Positions 36,381-47,744 are shown, numbered from the stretch's first letter. The stretch is DNA of 64,000 bases from Ailurus styani (GCA_002007465.1 LNAC01000689.1:62001-126000); one strand, 5' to 3'. A program made the numbers and translations. Notes: generated by a model not told the origin, from the letters alone.

Positions 36381-37167
36381 ATCTATTTTTTAATTTTTTG
36401 AGGAACTTCCACAGTGGCTGCATCAATTTATATCACTAATAGTGCACGAGCATTCCCTTTTCTCCACGTCCTCACCAATATTTGTTATTTTTTGCCTTTT
36501 TGATACAAACCATTCTCACAGGTGTGAGGTGATATCTCTGTGGTTTTGATTGGCATTTCCCTGATGTTGAGTGATATTGAGGATCTTTTCAGGTCTGTTG
36601 GCCATCTCTATGTCTTCTTTGGAAAAATGTCTGTTTAAGTCCTGTGCCCATTTTTTTCACCCAGTTATTTGTGGCTTTTTTTGCTATTGAGTTGTCTGAG
36701 TTTCTTACATATTTTGGATATTAACTCCTTTTCATATATATGGTTTACACGCCTTTGATCCCCACTCTGTAGGTTGGCTTTCATTTTGTTATTTCCTTTG
36801 CTCTTCAGGTTTTTAGTTTGATGTTCCATTTGTTTATTTTTGCTTTTATTACATGTGTTTTTGGTGTCATATCTAAAATATCATTGCCAAGACCAGTGTC
36901 AAGTAGCTTTCTTTTTATGTTTTCTTCCAGGAGTTTCACCATTTCAGGTTTTAAATATAAGTCTTTAATTCATTTTGAGTCAATTTTTGTGTATGGTGTA
37001 AGGAGTCTAGTTTCATTCTTCCGCATTGGAATATCCAGTTTTCTCAACACCATTTATTAAAGAAACTATCCTTTCCCCATTGTATGTTCTTGGTGCCCTG
37101 GTCAAAAATTAGTTGACTGTGTATGTGTAGGTTTATTTTCTGGACTCCCTGTTCTGTTCCATTAGCT

Positions 37168-37373
37168 TATGTGTCTATTTTTTTTTAAAGATTTTATGTA
37201 TTTATTTGACAGAGGGAGAAAGCATGAGCTAGGGGCAGAGGCAGAGGGAGAAGCAGACTCCCCACTGAGTAGGGGTCTGACTCAGGGCTTGCTCCAGGAC
37301 CCTGTGATCATGATCTGAGCCAAAGGCAGATGCTTAACTGAGCCACCTGGGTGCCTATTATGTGTCTGTTTTT
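37168..37373 (-). repeat. CAN SINE with target duplication
   Basis: Antisense SINE (37184-37357) flanked by ttatgtgtctattttt and ttatgtgtctgttttt (one mismatch). Confidence 0.94.
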
Positions 37374-38836
37374 ATGCCAGTACCATACTGTTTTGATCAC
37401 TATAGCTTTGTAATATAACTTGAAGTCAGAAAGCGTGATGCCTCTTGCTTTATTTTTCTTATGAGTGCTTTTGCTACTTAGGGTGTTTTGTGGTTTCATA
37501 CAAATCTCAGAATTGTTTTTTCTATTTCTGTCAAAAATGCCGTTGGAATTTTGAGAAGGATAGCATTGACTCTGTAGACCATTTGGTGTAGTATGGATAT
37601 TTTCATTATATTAGTCTATTCCATGATCATGGTAGATCGTTCAATTTATTTGTGTCTTCTTCAGTTTCTGTCATCTGTCACATTTACTGATTTGCTTATT
37701 TGAACCATCCTCACATCCCAGGGATAAAGCCCACTTTATTGTGTTGTATCATTCTTTTACTGTGCTATTAATTTACTTTGCTAGTTTTTTGGTTGGGGGG
37801 TTTTTACCTCTGTATTTCTCAGAGATGTGGGCTGTAATTTTATTTCTTTGTAGTTTCCTTATCTGTCTTTGGGATCTGGATAATGTTGGCCTCATAAAAT
37901 GACCCTGGAAGCGTTCTCTCCTCTTCTCTTTTTTGGAAGTTTGAGAAGGATTGATGTTCTTCTTTAAATGTTTGATAAGACTCATCAGTGAAGCCATCCT
38001 CCTTGTTATTTGTTTAGATTTTCTGTTTCTTCTGGATTCAGTCTTGATAGGTTGTAGGTTTCTAAGAATTTGTCCATTTTCAACTTGTTGGATTATCAAA
38101 TTTGTTAGGACATAACTGTTCTTAATAATCTCATATGATCCTTGATATTTCTGTGGTATCATTTATAATGTTTTTCTTTCATTTCCAGTTTTATTTATTT
38201 GAGTCTCTCTTTTCTTATTTTACCTAACAGTTGGTCGATTTGTTTATATTTTTAAGATCCAACTCTTAGTTTATATCTTTCATATTGTTTTCTTGGTCTC
38301 TATTTCATTTACTTCTCTGATCTTTCTAATTTAATTCCTTCTAACTTTAAGCTTTTTCTAGTTTAAGGTATACAGTTAGGTTATTTATTTCAGATCTCTT
38401 TTTAAGTTGGTTTTTATCGCTATAAACTTTCTTAGAATTACTTTTGCAGCATGCCATAGTTTTTGATATATTTCCATTTTTATTTGTTTCAAGATATTTT
38501 TGATTTTTCTTTTGATTTCTTCCTAGACACATTGGTTTTTCAGGAATGTGTTGTTTGATTTCTACATATTTGTGAACTTTTCAGGATTTCTCTAGTTTTT
38601 GATTTCTAGTTTTCATAACATTGTGTTTGGAAAAAACACTTGATATGATTTAAAGTCTTCTTTAACTTTTAAGACTTGTTTTGTGGCCTAAGGTATGATC
38701 TACCCCGGGGAATGTTCTGCATTCACTTGAGAAGAATGTTCACTCTGCTGCTGTTTGATGGCATGTTTTGCATACATCTGTTATGTCCATTTGGTCTAAA
38801 GTGTAGTTCAAATCATGTATTTCTTTGTTGATTTTC

Positions 38837-39085
38837 TGCCTAGATGATTTTTTTTAGATTTTATTGATTGATTGATTGATTGATTGATTTGACAGGGCGG
38901 GGGGAGAGAGAGAGAGAGAGAGATTACAAGTAGGCAGAGAGGCAGGCAGAGAGGAGGAAGCAGGCTCCCTGCTGAGCAGAGAGCTGTATGTGGGCCTTGA
39001 TCCCAGGACCCTGAGATCATGACCTGAGCCGAAGGCAGAGGCTTTAACCAGTGGGCCACCCAGGAACCCTATGCCTAGATGATTT
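38837..39085 (-). repeat. CAN SINE with target duplication
   Basis: Antisense mustelid-like copy (38851-39071) with a (ttga)n tail and a ga-run. Flanked by perfect tgcctagatgattt (38837-38850 and 39072-39085). Confidence 0.96.
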
Positions 39086-39529
39086 ATTCAAGTTGAAATT
39101 AGATATTAAAGGCCTCGGTTATTATTGCATTGCTATGTATTTCTGTCTTCAGATCTGTTAATATTTGCTTTATATATTTAGGTCTTCTGATGTTGGGTAT
39201 ATGTATGTTTACTGTTGTTATATCCTCTTGATGATACAAAGTTATAGTTTTGAACTTAAAGTATATTTCATCTGATATAACTCCCCCTAGTCTTTTTGGT
39301 TACTATTTGCATGGAATACCTTCTTCTATCTCTTTTCTCTGAGCCTGTATGTATTCTGAAAGCCAAAGTGAGTTTCTTGTAGGCAGCGTATAGTTGGGCC
39401 TTTTTTAACCCAGTCAGTTACTCTGTCTCTTGATTGGAAAATCCAGTGCATATACATGCATAGTAACTATTTGCAGGTAAGGATTTATTATTGCCATCTT
39501 CTTAAATGTTTTCTTGGCTATTTAAAAAA

Positions 39530-39722
39530 ATTTTTTAGGATTTTATTTATTTATTTGACAGAGAGAGAGAGCACACAAGCAGGGGGGTGGCAGGCAGAGG
39601 GAAAGGGAGAAGCAGGCTCCCTGCTGAGCAGAGAGCCCGATGTGGGACTCGATCCCAGGACTCTGAGATCATGACCTGAGCTGAAGGCAGACTCTTAACA
39701 GGCTGAGCCACTTAGCCACCCC
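39530..39722 (-). repeat. CAN SINE
   Basis: Antisense full-length copy in old L1. Confidence 0.93.
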
Positions 39723-40623
39723 TTCTCAATGATATTTTATAGTTCCTTTATTACTTGTTACCTCTTTGCCATCTTCCTTTGTGGTTTGATGGTTTTCCAG
39801 AGTGCTATGCTTTGATTCTTTTCTTTGACCTTTTATGCATCTACTATAGGTTAACAAAAAGCTTATGTAAAACCCTTATAGTAATGATAGTCTGTTTTAA
39901 GCTGAAAACCAATTAAATTTGACTGCATACAAAATACCTTTTATTTTCCCCTCCCACATTTTATGGTTTTGATGTCAAAGTTTACATCTCTTTATATTAT
40001 GTATACATTAATAAATTATTTTAGCTATAGTTATACTATAAAAGTTAATACTTTTATCTTTGAACCATTATACCAGAGTTAAGTTATTTGTATGATACTA
40101 TTATGGCATTTTTCTGAATTTGTTTTTATTCTTTACTGGTAAGTTTTAAGTTTTATACTTCCATATGTTTTCTTATTACTCATCAGCAGCCTTGCATTTC
40201 AGCTTGAAGAGTTCCCTTTAGCATTTCTTGTAAGGCAGGTCTAATGGAGATGAACCCCTTCAGGTTTGTTTGAAAAAGTCTTTATTTCTCCTTCATTTCT
40301 AAGGGACAGCTCTTCTGGGTAAAATATTCTTCACTGGAAGTTTTTCTTCCCCAGTACTTTGAATATATCATCCCACTCTCTCCTGGTCTGCAAGGTTTGT
40401 GTTCAGAAACCTCTGATTGCCTTATGGGAGTTCCATTTTACCAGTTGAGTTTCTTTTCTTCTGCTGCTTTCAAAATTCTCTGTGTTTGATTTTTGACAGT
40501 TTTAATACAGTGTATCTTAGTGAAGTCCTCTTTGTGTTGAATCTGTATGGGGACTTATTAGCCTCATGCACCTGGATGTCTGACCTTTCTCCCTCCCCAA
40601 ACATGGGAAATTTTCAGCCATTG

Positions 40624-40809
40624 TTTATTTTATTTATTTATTTGACAGAGAGAGAGATTACAAGTAGGCAGAGAGGCAGGCAGAGAGAGAGGAGGAAGCA
40701 GGATCCCTGCTGAGCAGAGAGCCCGATGTGGGCCTCTATCCCAGGACCCTGAGATCATGACCTGAGCCGAAAGCAGAGGCTTTAACCCACTGAGCCACGC
40801 AGGCGCCCC
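40624..40809 (-). repeat. CAN SINE
   Basis: Antisense copy of the mustelid-like subtype, with head 'gccacgcaggcgcccc'. Confidence 0.95.
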
Positions 40810-40810
40810 T

Positions 40811-42005
40811 CAGTGATGCTTTTGAATGTAGTGCCAATGTCCCTTGGATCTGAACCTTGTCTCAAGTGTGGGCCCCAGAGTTGTAGCCTTCTGTTCCCTG
40901 GCTGCAGTAAATAATCCTTCTGTAGCCATTCTTGACACTCTTTGGATCTGATCAGGACCCTCTCTACCAGTCCAGATAGACCAGTCCTGCATTGATAGTG
41001 TAGTTATTGGCTTCATTTCTGATGTGGAAGTTTCTATCATTTCTATTCCAGTGAGAACTTCTCTTGCCTCTGGTCTATTTTAGTCTGTCATATTTGATTT
41101 GTCTGATGCTATTCACTTGACAATTAAAGTTTTTTCTACCCTATATTGATTCTAGGCTACATCTTGGCTTCTTTAGTTAGAGTGTACCTCCATGCCTGTG
41201 CAGAGCATTTTCTTTATTTGGAGGTTAGAGTTCACTCAGTAATCAGAAAGAGCACGCTTCTTTTTCATATTTCAAAACCTACTCCCTTCTGTTCTGTCTG
41301 AAGAATGCTAGTAGCACATGGATATGGACTTTTAGTACTTAGTGAATGGTGAAATGAGTTTAACACCTTAGGCCACGAGTTCTGTTCACTTCCCTACGTT
41401 CTTTCTGATGATTTTCCCTAAGGAGAGGATCTTAAAACTTAGCATTCTCTTCAGTATGGAATTTAAGGTCAATTAGAGTTGTATGTACTAAACCCATCAA
41501 GTGAGAAAGAAAATCTTGGCTTAGAGAAGGAGGTAGACAGTACAGAGGCTGCCCTGAGAAGGGTAGCTAGCATAGTGAAGGGCCTGGAAATCACACTATA
41601 TGGAGGAAACACTTGAAGGTGATGGAGATACTCAATTAAGCCTAGTGGGATGTTGAGAGCCAAATATGCAGTTTTGTCTCCGGATGAGGGCATCGTCCGC
41701 CAGCATGTTCACGGCAGCCCTGTGAGGCCCTGAGCAGAGGGCCCCGCTAAAACTTGCTAGGTTGACCCCTGGAGATTGTGGGATAATAAACCCCCAGTTT
41801 GCAATAATTTGTTATAATGGCCGTAGAAAGCAAGTGTGAAAGTAAAGTGGTAAATGTGTAGCTCAGGACTCTCCCCTCTCTGCTCCCTGTCCTCAGTTAA
41901 CGGTACGACCGGCTGACAGTCACACAGGGCGACTGTCCTTTCCATGGATGGTTCTATGTATTGTCTACATTTATATTTGTCCATTGTGGGGTTTTAAGAG
42001 TTTGT
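40811..42005. other. Unassigned, partly old L1
   Basis: The first few hundred bases may still be decayed L1. 41210-42005 has no recognised feature. Confidence 0.3.
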
Positions 42006-42475
42006 CACATATGTTTTGATGCTCCCTCCTTCCAAAGCCAGAGCCTTACTCCTCTCCCTTTAAATGAAGGCCAGACTTAGTGACTCAGTCCTAACCAGTA
42101 ATACAGTGGACGTGATAGTTTGCAATTGTACAAAGTAGAACGTGGTGGAGCGATGTTGTGTGACCTCCAGGACGGAGTCACGACAGGCACAGAGAGATGC
42201 TTTCTGCATGCTCCCTGAGGGCGGCCAGCGTCCTGTGACACGTACGCGGCCCTAGCGAGAGGTGCACTGGAGAAAGAGCTGAATCTCGGGCGCATCGCCG
42301 TGTGAGAGAGCTGTCTGGGCGGGGCTCCTCCAGCCCCAGGAAAGCCGTCAGCATTTTGTTTGCAACCTCGTGGGAAACTGAACTCCTCACCTATAGAAAC
42401 TGTGAGATAAATGTTTGTTTTAAACCTCTAAATTTTAGGGCGTTGCTCACACATCAATAGACAACAAATACATCC
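42006..42475 (+). mobile_element. MaLR-type (MLT1-like) LTR
   Basis: 'ttttgatgctccctccttcc', 'ggccagacttagtgactcag' and 'gaaactgtgagataaatg...ttttaaacctctaaattttagg' mark the ordered landmarks of an old MaLR LTR in sense orientation, ending near 'caatagacaacaaatac'. Its internal CpG patch (42230-42320) explains the local GC rise. Confidence 0.7.
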
Positions 42476-42479
42476 ATAA

Positions 42480-43190
42480 AACATGTATTATTTTGTGTAT
42501 GCAGAAGCACACAACATATTGACCAGAACAAGCTGGACAGAGAAGAATACACATGGAATGATTCTACTTATATACAGTAAACACTGGGAAAAATCAGTCT
42601 CGAATCTGAGAAAGCAGGATAGTGGTGACTTTTGTGGGAATAGGCTGAAGAGGGAAGAGTAACTGGGCAGGGTTTCAAGGCGGACTTCAGGAGTGCTAGT
42701 GATGCTTTCTTCTTGATTGCTGTGCTGGCTCCAGGGTGTATTAATGTCTGAAAACACATCAGGCTGTATGCCTGTAGATGGCATGTGCACGTTTCTGTGT
42801 GTATGTTATACTTGAGTAAAACTTTAAAAAATACACATACGTGATGTTTTATTCTGTCCTTTTGTAACCTGTCCTTTTGAGATCATGTTGATGTGTGCTT
42901 TTGGAATTTACTCTTCCTCTCTTTCTTTTAAGATGACTTTTTGTCTAGAATGTCCTTTTTTCTCTTTTTGCCCCTCTTAAGCCTTATGTTAGGATCGATT
43001 TTTATGAGAGTTCTATAAAGCTCTCAGTGAGGTTCCTAGTCTGCAGTGATCCTTCTCCTAGGAGTTAACACAGTACTTACTAGCAGTGTGGCTCATTTGA
43101 CAGTTTTTATATATTATTTTTCATTATGAGGACACAGTCCCATGGTGGAATAATATCACTTACATTCTAAACTCCAAGGCAGAAGTTCTG
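42480..43190. other. Unassigned sequence
   Basis: 'gatgatttctactta'-like and 'cttgagtaaaactttaaaa' phrases hint at a decayed L1 3' end near 42520-42840. Nothing coding. Confidence 0.3.
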
Positions 43191-43370
43191 TTTTAATATT
43201 TTTGTTTTTGAGAGAGCAAGCGGGGGAAGGGACGGGGGGAAGAGAGTCCCACGCAAATTCCATGTCCGGTGCAGAACCCGACATGGGCTCAATCTCGTGA
43301 TCCTGAGATCATGACCTGAGCCGACATCACTAGTCAGATGCTTAACTGCCTGAGCCACCCAAGTGCCTGT
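43190..43370 (-). repeat. Older CAN-type SINE
   Basis: Antisense copy with 'catgtccggtgcagaacccgacatggg' and 'gccgacatcactagtcag', of the older subtype. Confidence 0.85.
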
Positions 43371-43374
43371 TATA

Positions 43375-43900
43375 AACTTCTTAAAAGATAGGTTTTATTT
43401 TCATCCTTAATATATGTGATTTTACCCTTAAATGCCGGCACTCTTCATTAAGCACTGTCTTCACTGTCACTTCTGTTGAAGATTCTATCTGGTGATAGTG
43501 CTTCTTCAAGGCTATCGATTAGAAGGTGAGGGCACTTGGAGCTCAGCCCAGTGCTCGCTGATGAGGGTTCGTTGTGTCTATAACAGAAGATAGTGGGTTG
43601 TCAGGTTGTGTCTACATTGACAAAATAAATGTAGTCTTTACGTTGCTCTCTCTTTTTTCATGTTTTTTTTTTCTGGAGGGCTTTCTCTTGGAAGTTGTCA
43701 TTTCCCGACCTTACTTCCGGTACCTGTACTCTTGACTCACTGTGAAAGTGGAATACAGGCTGGTCTCCTCATAGTTCTGATAGAAAGAATTGCTGTCCGG
43801 GCTCATCCCATGCACCCAGCATGCTAGGACAGTGCCTTAGCCTGCTGTGATATGTGTATAATGGATTGTCTCATTTTAGTAAATATCTGTGATTTTCTTT
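43375..43900. other. Unassigned sequence
   Basis: No supported feature. Ends in a (CTTT)n run at 43893-43913. Confidence 0.3.
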
Positions 43901-43912
43901 CTTTCTTTCTTT

Positions 43913-44113
43913 TGCTTTTTTTTTAAGATTTTATTTATTTGTCAGAGAGAGAGCGATCGAGCGAGAGAGCGCACAAGCAGGGGGAGTGGCAGGCAGCAGA
44001 AGTAGGCTTCCGGCTGAGCCAGGAGCCTGGCTCTGGACTTGTTCCCATGACCCTAGGATCATGACCTGAGCTGAAGGTGGATGCTTAAACGACTGAGCCA
44101 CCCAGGCATCCTC
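43913..44113 (-). repeat. CAN SINE
   Basis: Antisense copy with a t-rich tail after (cttt)n. The body carries 'gagcgatcgagcgagagagcgc'. Confidence 0.92.
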
Positions 44114-44119
44114 TCTATA

Positions 44120-45250
44120 ATTTCTGAATTAATCTGGCTTTTTAGAAAAAATTCCCCCCCCCAGGATTTTGGAGGATATGTATTTTCCCTAAATTTACTA
44201 CTTATTCCAAAAAATCGTTATTTTAAATTTCTCCTAAATCGCTTCCATTCTCCAATGGTCTCTCTCAGTTCATTAAATCTGCCAGGTCACCACCAAGAAT
44301 GGATGTGTGAATTTATGCTTTTGCAGTATTGCATAGGAGGAACACCCTGGCCAGCAGTTGATATTTCCTAACTTAATTTTTTACAAGTCTGATGGGTGAG
44401 AATGGCTTTTTTGTTGTAATTTTAATTTGTGATTTTCTGATAACTAGGGGTTGAATATTTTTTGGCTATTTGTCTTTACTGGCCATTTGTCTTTCCTAGA
44501 AATTGTTCCTCTTTCTATCAAAATGTTTGTCTTATTGATTGGGAAGAGCTCTTTAATTATTTATATGTTAATCCCTAGCTTCTTACATAGGTTCTCCCAT
44601 CCAAGTACTAACCAGGCCCGACCCTGCTTAGCTTCCGAGATCAGACAAGATCGGGCGCGTTCAGGGTGGTATGGCCATAGACTCTTACATAGGTTCTAAA
44701 CATTTTATTCTAACCTGATAATTATGCTTTAACTTTATTTATGGTGTCTTTTCTGCTGTATAAATTGCTAAGTTTAAAGAAGTCAAATTTATTGTTTTTT
44801 TTTAACATGTTTTAATTCTTTTTCAGGAACATATATTTTCTTCTAATATTTCTATAATTTCTGTTTCCATATTTACTTCTATAATCCATCTATAATTTAC
44901 ACTTGCATATAATCACATAGTTTTTTAGGTGGCTAACCACTTTCCCATTGTGATTTATGAACAGTTAATGATTGCTTTACTGATTTGCAATACCTGTTTT
45001 CACTTACTAGACTGTCTTTCGTAAATGGTCCTATCTCTGGTCTCTAATTGGTTCTACCGATCTGTTTTCCTGTGCTGTGGGTGCACTACTGTGGTTTCGA
45101 TAGGTGTGCGTTGTTATATCCCTGTCTGTAGGGCTTACCTCTCAGCTGGACGTAAACACTGTGCTGTCCCTTCCGCTAGTGTCAGCCCCTCCCCTTCTCT
45201 CTTCTACACCTCATATTAACTAGCTTTCTTTTCAATTAAGTATTTTTAAA
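44120..45250 (-). mobile_element. Old L1 ORF2 fragment, antisense
   Basis: 'aatggcttttttgttgtaattttaatttgtg' and 'ggccatttgtctttcctag', then 'taatccctagct' and 'ctctaattggttctaccgatctg', read as reversed, decayed L1 ORF2. Split by the 5S pseudogene at 44593-44682. Confidence 0.75.
44593..44682 (-). pseudogene. RNA5S pseudogene: 5S rRNA retropseudogene, 3'-truncated and tailless
   Basis: Read on the minus strand from 44682, the sequence matches 5S rRNA nucleotides 1-90 with two differences (positions 6 and 36), both C to T at CpG sites. It stops at '...gatgggaga', losing the last 30 or so nucleotides, and has no A tail. A perfect 15-bp direct repeat tcttacataggttct flanks it (44581-44595 and 44683-44697), overlapping the 5S end by three bases (aga). 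This is the pattern of an L1-mediated 'tailless' insertion of a truncated RNA. The internal promoter boxes lie inside the retained part, but the downstream terminator T-run is lost, so it is probably inactive. Confidence 0.95.
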
Positions 45251-45650
45251 CTTCTTTCCTCTTGGAGCAACTGTTAGGGCCCAGACTAGGGTGAGACAGG
45301 TGAGGTGCCCAGGGTGCAAGGTTAAAAGAAGAATTTACTCTTAGAGTTGTGTAGGACTGTACCCTGGTCCCAACATTGTTTTATACAACAGTTCAAGTCC
45401 TGTTTAGCCCTGAGTTAAGAAGCTGTTTTGATCAGTTGGTGTTTGTGATTTCTAGAGAACCAGAAATCTTGAATAATTTTATAGCATTGCTGGTTTTGCC
45501 AGCATGGTTTCTGGGTTGCTTCCCTTCCCACAACTTGTTTTATCAAGAAAAGCAGAAGGGCTAAGAGGACAAGCTGTAGAGCATGGCCAAGAAAAGGGAA
45601 TGTTTCAAGAAGGAGAGAATCATTAGCTGCTAAGGGATGAAGGAAGAAGG
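45250..45650. other. Unassigned, possible LTR
   Basis: 'caactgttagggcccagactagg' and 'ttaagaagctgttttgatc' have an LTR-like feel, but no termini or family can be fixed. Confidence 0.25.
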
Positions 45651-45651
45651 T

Positions 45652-45782
45652 CTGAGGGGCACTTGGGTGGCTCACTCAGTTAAGTGTCCAACTCTTGACC
45701 TCAGCTCAGGTCTTGATTTCAGAGCCATGAGTTCAAGCCCCACATTGGGCTGCATGCTGGGTGTGGAGTCTACTTGGAAGAA
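45652..45782 (+). repeat. Older CAN-type SINE, 3' part replaced by GA repeat
   Basis: Sense head ('gggcacttgggtggctcactcagttaag') through 'gcatgctgggtgtggagtctactt', then running into purine repeats. Confidence 0.85.
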
Positions 45783-45870
45783 AGGAAGTAGGGAGGGAGG
45801 GAAGGAAGGAGGGAGGAAGGAGGAAGGGGAGTGGAGGGAGAGAGGGAGGAAGGAAGGAAAGAAGGAGTAT
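45778..45870. repeat. (GGAA)n/(GGGA)n purine tract
   Basis: About 90 bases of almost pure purine, grown from the SINE tail. Confidence 0.95.
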
Positions 45871-45964
45871 ATTGCATGAGACTCTTTGGGAAGAATATTT
45901 CTACCTTGCATGGTCATCACTTCTTTCCTAATCCTGCTGCTTCCACACCATGTTAAGATTTTAT

Positions 45965-46145
45965 TAAGAAAACCCTTCTCCATGAGAGACTGTGGACTTT
46001 GAGAAACAAACTGAAGGTTATGGAGGGGAGAGGGTGGGGGGATGGGTGAGCCTGGTGGTGGGTATTAAGGAGGGCACAGATTGCACGGAGCACTGGGTGT
46101 GGTGCATAAACAATGAATCTTGGAACGAAACTTGCTTTATGCCAG
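45965..46145 (+). mobile_element. Carnivore L1 3' UTR fragment
   Basis: 'gagaaacaaactgaaggttatgg', 'gggtattaaggagggcacagattg' and 'gagcactgggtgtggtgcataaac' are carnivore L1 3' UTR. Confidence 0.85.
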
Positions 46146-46215
46146 CAGCTCCTTCTGTTTGTGCTCTCTTTCTCTCTCTCTGACAAATAAATTCAATCCT
46201 TTAAAAAATTAAAAA
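46146..46215 (+). repeat. CAN SINE tail fragment
   Basis: 'gctctctttctctctctctgac' followed by aaataaatt and A/T-rich tail; only the 3' end of a SINE. Confidence 0.7.
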
Positions 46216-46530
46216 AATTTTTTTTAAAAAAGTCGTCTAAGTGGCTCCTGTTCCACTGTCTTCTCATGACAACTACTTGTGTAGTTGTGGAATTAGGTCT
46301 TTTGTAATCTCTTTTTTAAATGGAAAATATTATTCCTTTTTTCAGCTTGTGTTAAAATTAAATTTTAAGCTATATTTTCTCTTCCAGTTATATAGTCTTT
46401 GTGTAAGTATGAGTTTCTATTTAAACTTTTTTCTTTATGTAGAAACATTTGAAATATTATACATTATCCTTAGGTGATACCCACATTCACACTTATATTA
46501 GATCTTCTTTTTTTTAATGTTCTAAACCAG

Positions 46531-46661
46531 AACCAGAGGATGATGATGTGACAAGACATATTATAAGGCTAAGAGAAAAGTTTGGTTGGCAAACGATGTT
46601 ACCACAACACTGTTTGGAGTACAAAAGTTCCAAAATTGCAATTCAGGAGATTATTCTAAAG
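46531..46661 (+). CDS. DNAH14: Dynein axonemal heavy chain N-terminal exon (coding exon A)
   Basis: 131-bp exon bounded by a pyrimidine-rich acceptor (ctttttttt...accag) and a donor aaag/gtatta. It starts with two bases that complete a codon, followed by 43 codons with no stop (beginning PEDDDVTRHIIRLREKFGW and ending IAIQEIILK). It ends in phase 0, which fits the next exon. The protein is part of the N-terminal tail of an axonemal dynein heavy chain, the motor ATPase that drives cilia and flagella; this section precedes the assembly and motor domains. The preceding exon must end one base into a codon and was not found. Assignment to DNAH14 is from my recognition of the joined peptide; another dynein heavy chain of the same class is the alternative. 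Confidence 0.75.
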
Positions 46662-47055
46662 GTATTAGTCTGTTTTATCCAGTTTTGTACTACAAAAGTT
46701 AATATTTAAAACTGTATCTTAATCTTAATTTCATTTGCTTCATGTATTATATCAAAATTAGACATTACTACATTAATATCAAATTACCATCATTGTTTCA
46801 TAGTAAATGCTTATGAAAGTGTTGGGCATCATTTCACTTTAACATTGTATCCTTGCTCTTACTGCCTGGTACCCAATTTTCTATCTCATTATCTTTGTAT
46901 TTCTTTATCCTTTCCTCTTCAGAGTAGTTTTCATTTGTCCAGGGTCACATTACAGAAGGTACAAGCGGTGATGAGAAATAAAGTCTGCCTCTGGTGCCCT
47001 TCTTCATTACAGGAAATCAAAGATTGGGCAGGATCATCTAAAACTACTTTTGGAC
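46662..47055 (+). other. Intron, no recognised element
   Basis: Unique AT-rich sequence between exon A and the hAT fossils. Confidence 0.35.
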
Positions 47056-47056
47056 C

Positions 47057-47239
47057 CAGGATTCTCAAAGGGCAGTTCCCATGTAGATCACATCAGCATC
47101 ACCTGAGAACTTATTCACCATACATATTCTCATCTCCACCCCAGACCTTGTGGATCACTACCCTCTGGGGGTGGAACCCAGTGGCCTATACTTTATTGAA
47201 GCTTTCCAGGTGATTCTGATGCACAATTGAGAACCATTG
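47057..47239 (-). mobile_element. MER5A-like hAT MITE
   Basis: 'gcatcacctgagaacttattcacc', 'ccaccccagaccttgtgg' and 'ccaggtgattctgatgcac', with ends caggattctcaaa and ttgagaaccattg forming a decayed terminal inverted repeat. Confidence 0.8.
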
Positions 47240-47459
47240 CTCTAGATCAGGGGCCAGCTAATTTATTACATATTCATGTAATAAATATTTTAGGCTTTGC
47301 AGTCTCTCTGATCTCTGTTGTAATTACTCAGCTCTCTTACTGTAGTGCGAAAGCAACAGCAGACAGACATAAACAAATCGGTGTGACTGTTCCCGTGAAA
47401 CTTTAGTTACAGAAATAGGCACCTAGTCCTGGCCAGAGTTTGCTGATCCGTGCTCTAGA
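47239..47459 (+). mobile_element. Second hAT MITE with 8-bp duplication
   Basis: Element at 47247-47451 with 'taaatattttaggctttgcag' and 'gtagtgcgaaagcaacagc'. Ends caggggccagctaa and ttgctgatccgtg pair in 10 of 14 positions. Flanked by perfect gctctaga (47239-47246 and 47452-47459). Eight-bp duplications centred on TCTAGA are typical of Charlie-type hATs. Confidence 0.85.
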
Positions 47460-47529
47460 CTGTTACCAGGAGGATAAATGGTCTTTGGATCATTGTCAGA
47501 GGGAGCGTTAATGTAAAGCAAAGTACCAC

Positions 47530-47740
47530 ACATAATGGAAGCAGAGTCGCCCAGTTTTGCATCTCTGTTCATATGCTCACTGTGTGGTTTTGGGCAAGTT
47601 CCTGACCTCTCTGAGCTTCAGCTTCTTTGAACTTGAGTTGGAAATAATAGTACTTAACCTTAGAGAGCTGTGAAAATTAAATGAAGAATGCAAGTGTCTT
47701 GGTGTCTGGCATGTACCTGGCATGGTGGCTTAGAAAACAC
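47530..47740 (+). repeat. MIR SINE remnant
   Basis: Sense MIR: 'cactgtgtggttttgggcaagttcc', 'gacctctctgagcttcagcttc', 'aataatagtacttaacc' and 'gtgtctggcatgtacctggcat' in consensus order. Confidence 0.85.
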
Positions 47741-47744
47741 ATCG

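Larger units (their letters stand above)
35035..40810 (-). mobile_element. Long old L1, antisense, heavily interrupted
   Basis: Starts with reversed 3' UTR ('ccagctttattgaagtatattcg'), continues through ORF2 (reverse transcriptase region near 37650-38050, including 'ctggataatgttggcctcataaaatg'), and reaches ORF1-like sequence by 39380-40620 ('gtaaggcaggtctaatgg', 'tttgaatatatcatcccactctc'). About 4.4 kb of L1 after removing one LTR and five SINEs. All frames are broken. Confidence 0.85.

Noticed and set aside
38868..38925. Tandem ttga and ga runs resembling a repeat array
   Set aside because: They are the tail and body of a CAN SINE; no spacers, so not an array of interest.
44593..44682. Functional 5S rRNA gene
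   Set aside because: The last 30 nucleotides and the terminator are missing and the copy has retroposon hallmarks.
45778..45870. Purine-rich tract as a possible regulatory GGAA array
   Set aside because: It grows directly from a SINE 3' end and is best explained as a simple repeat.
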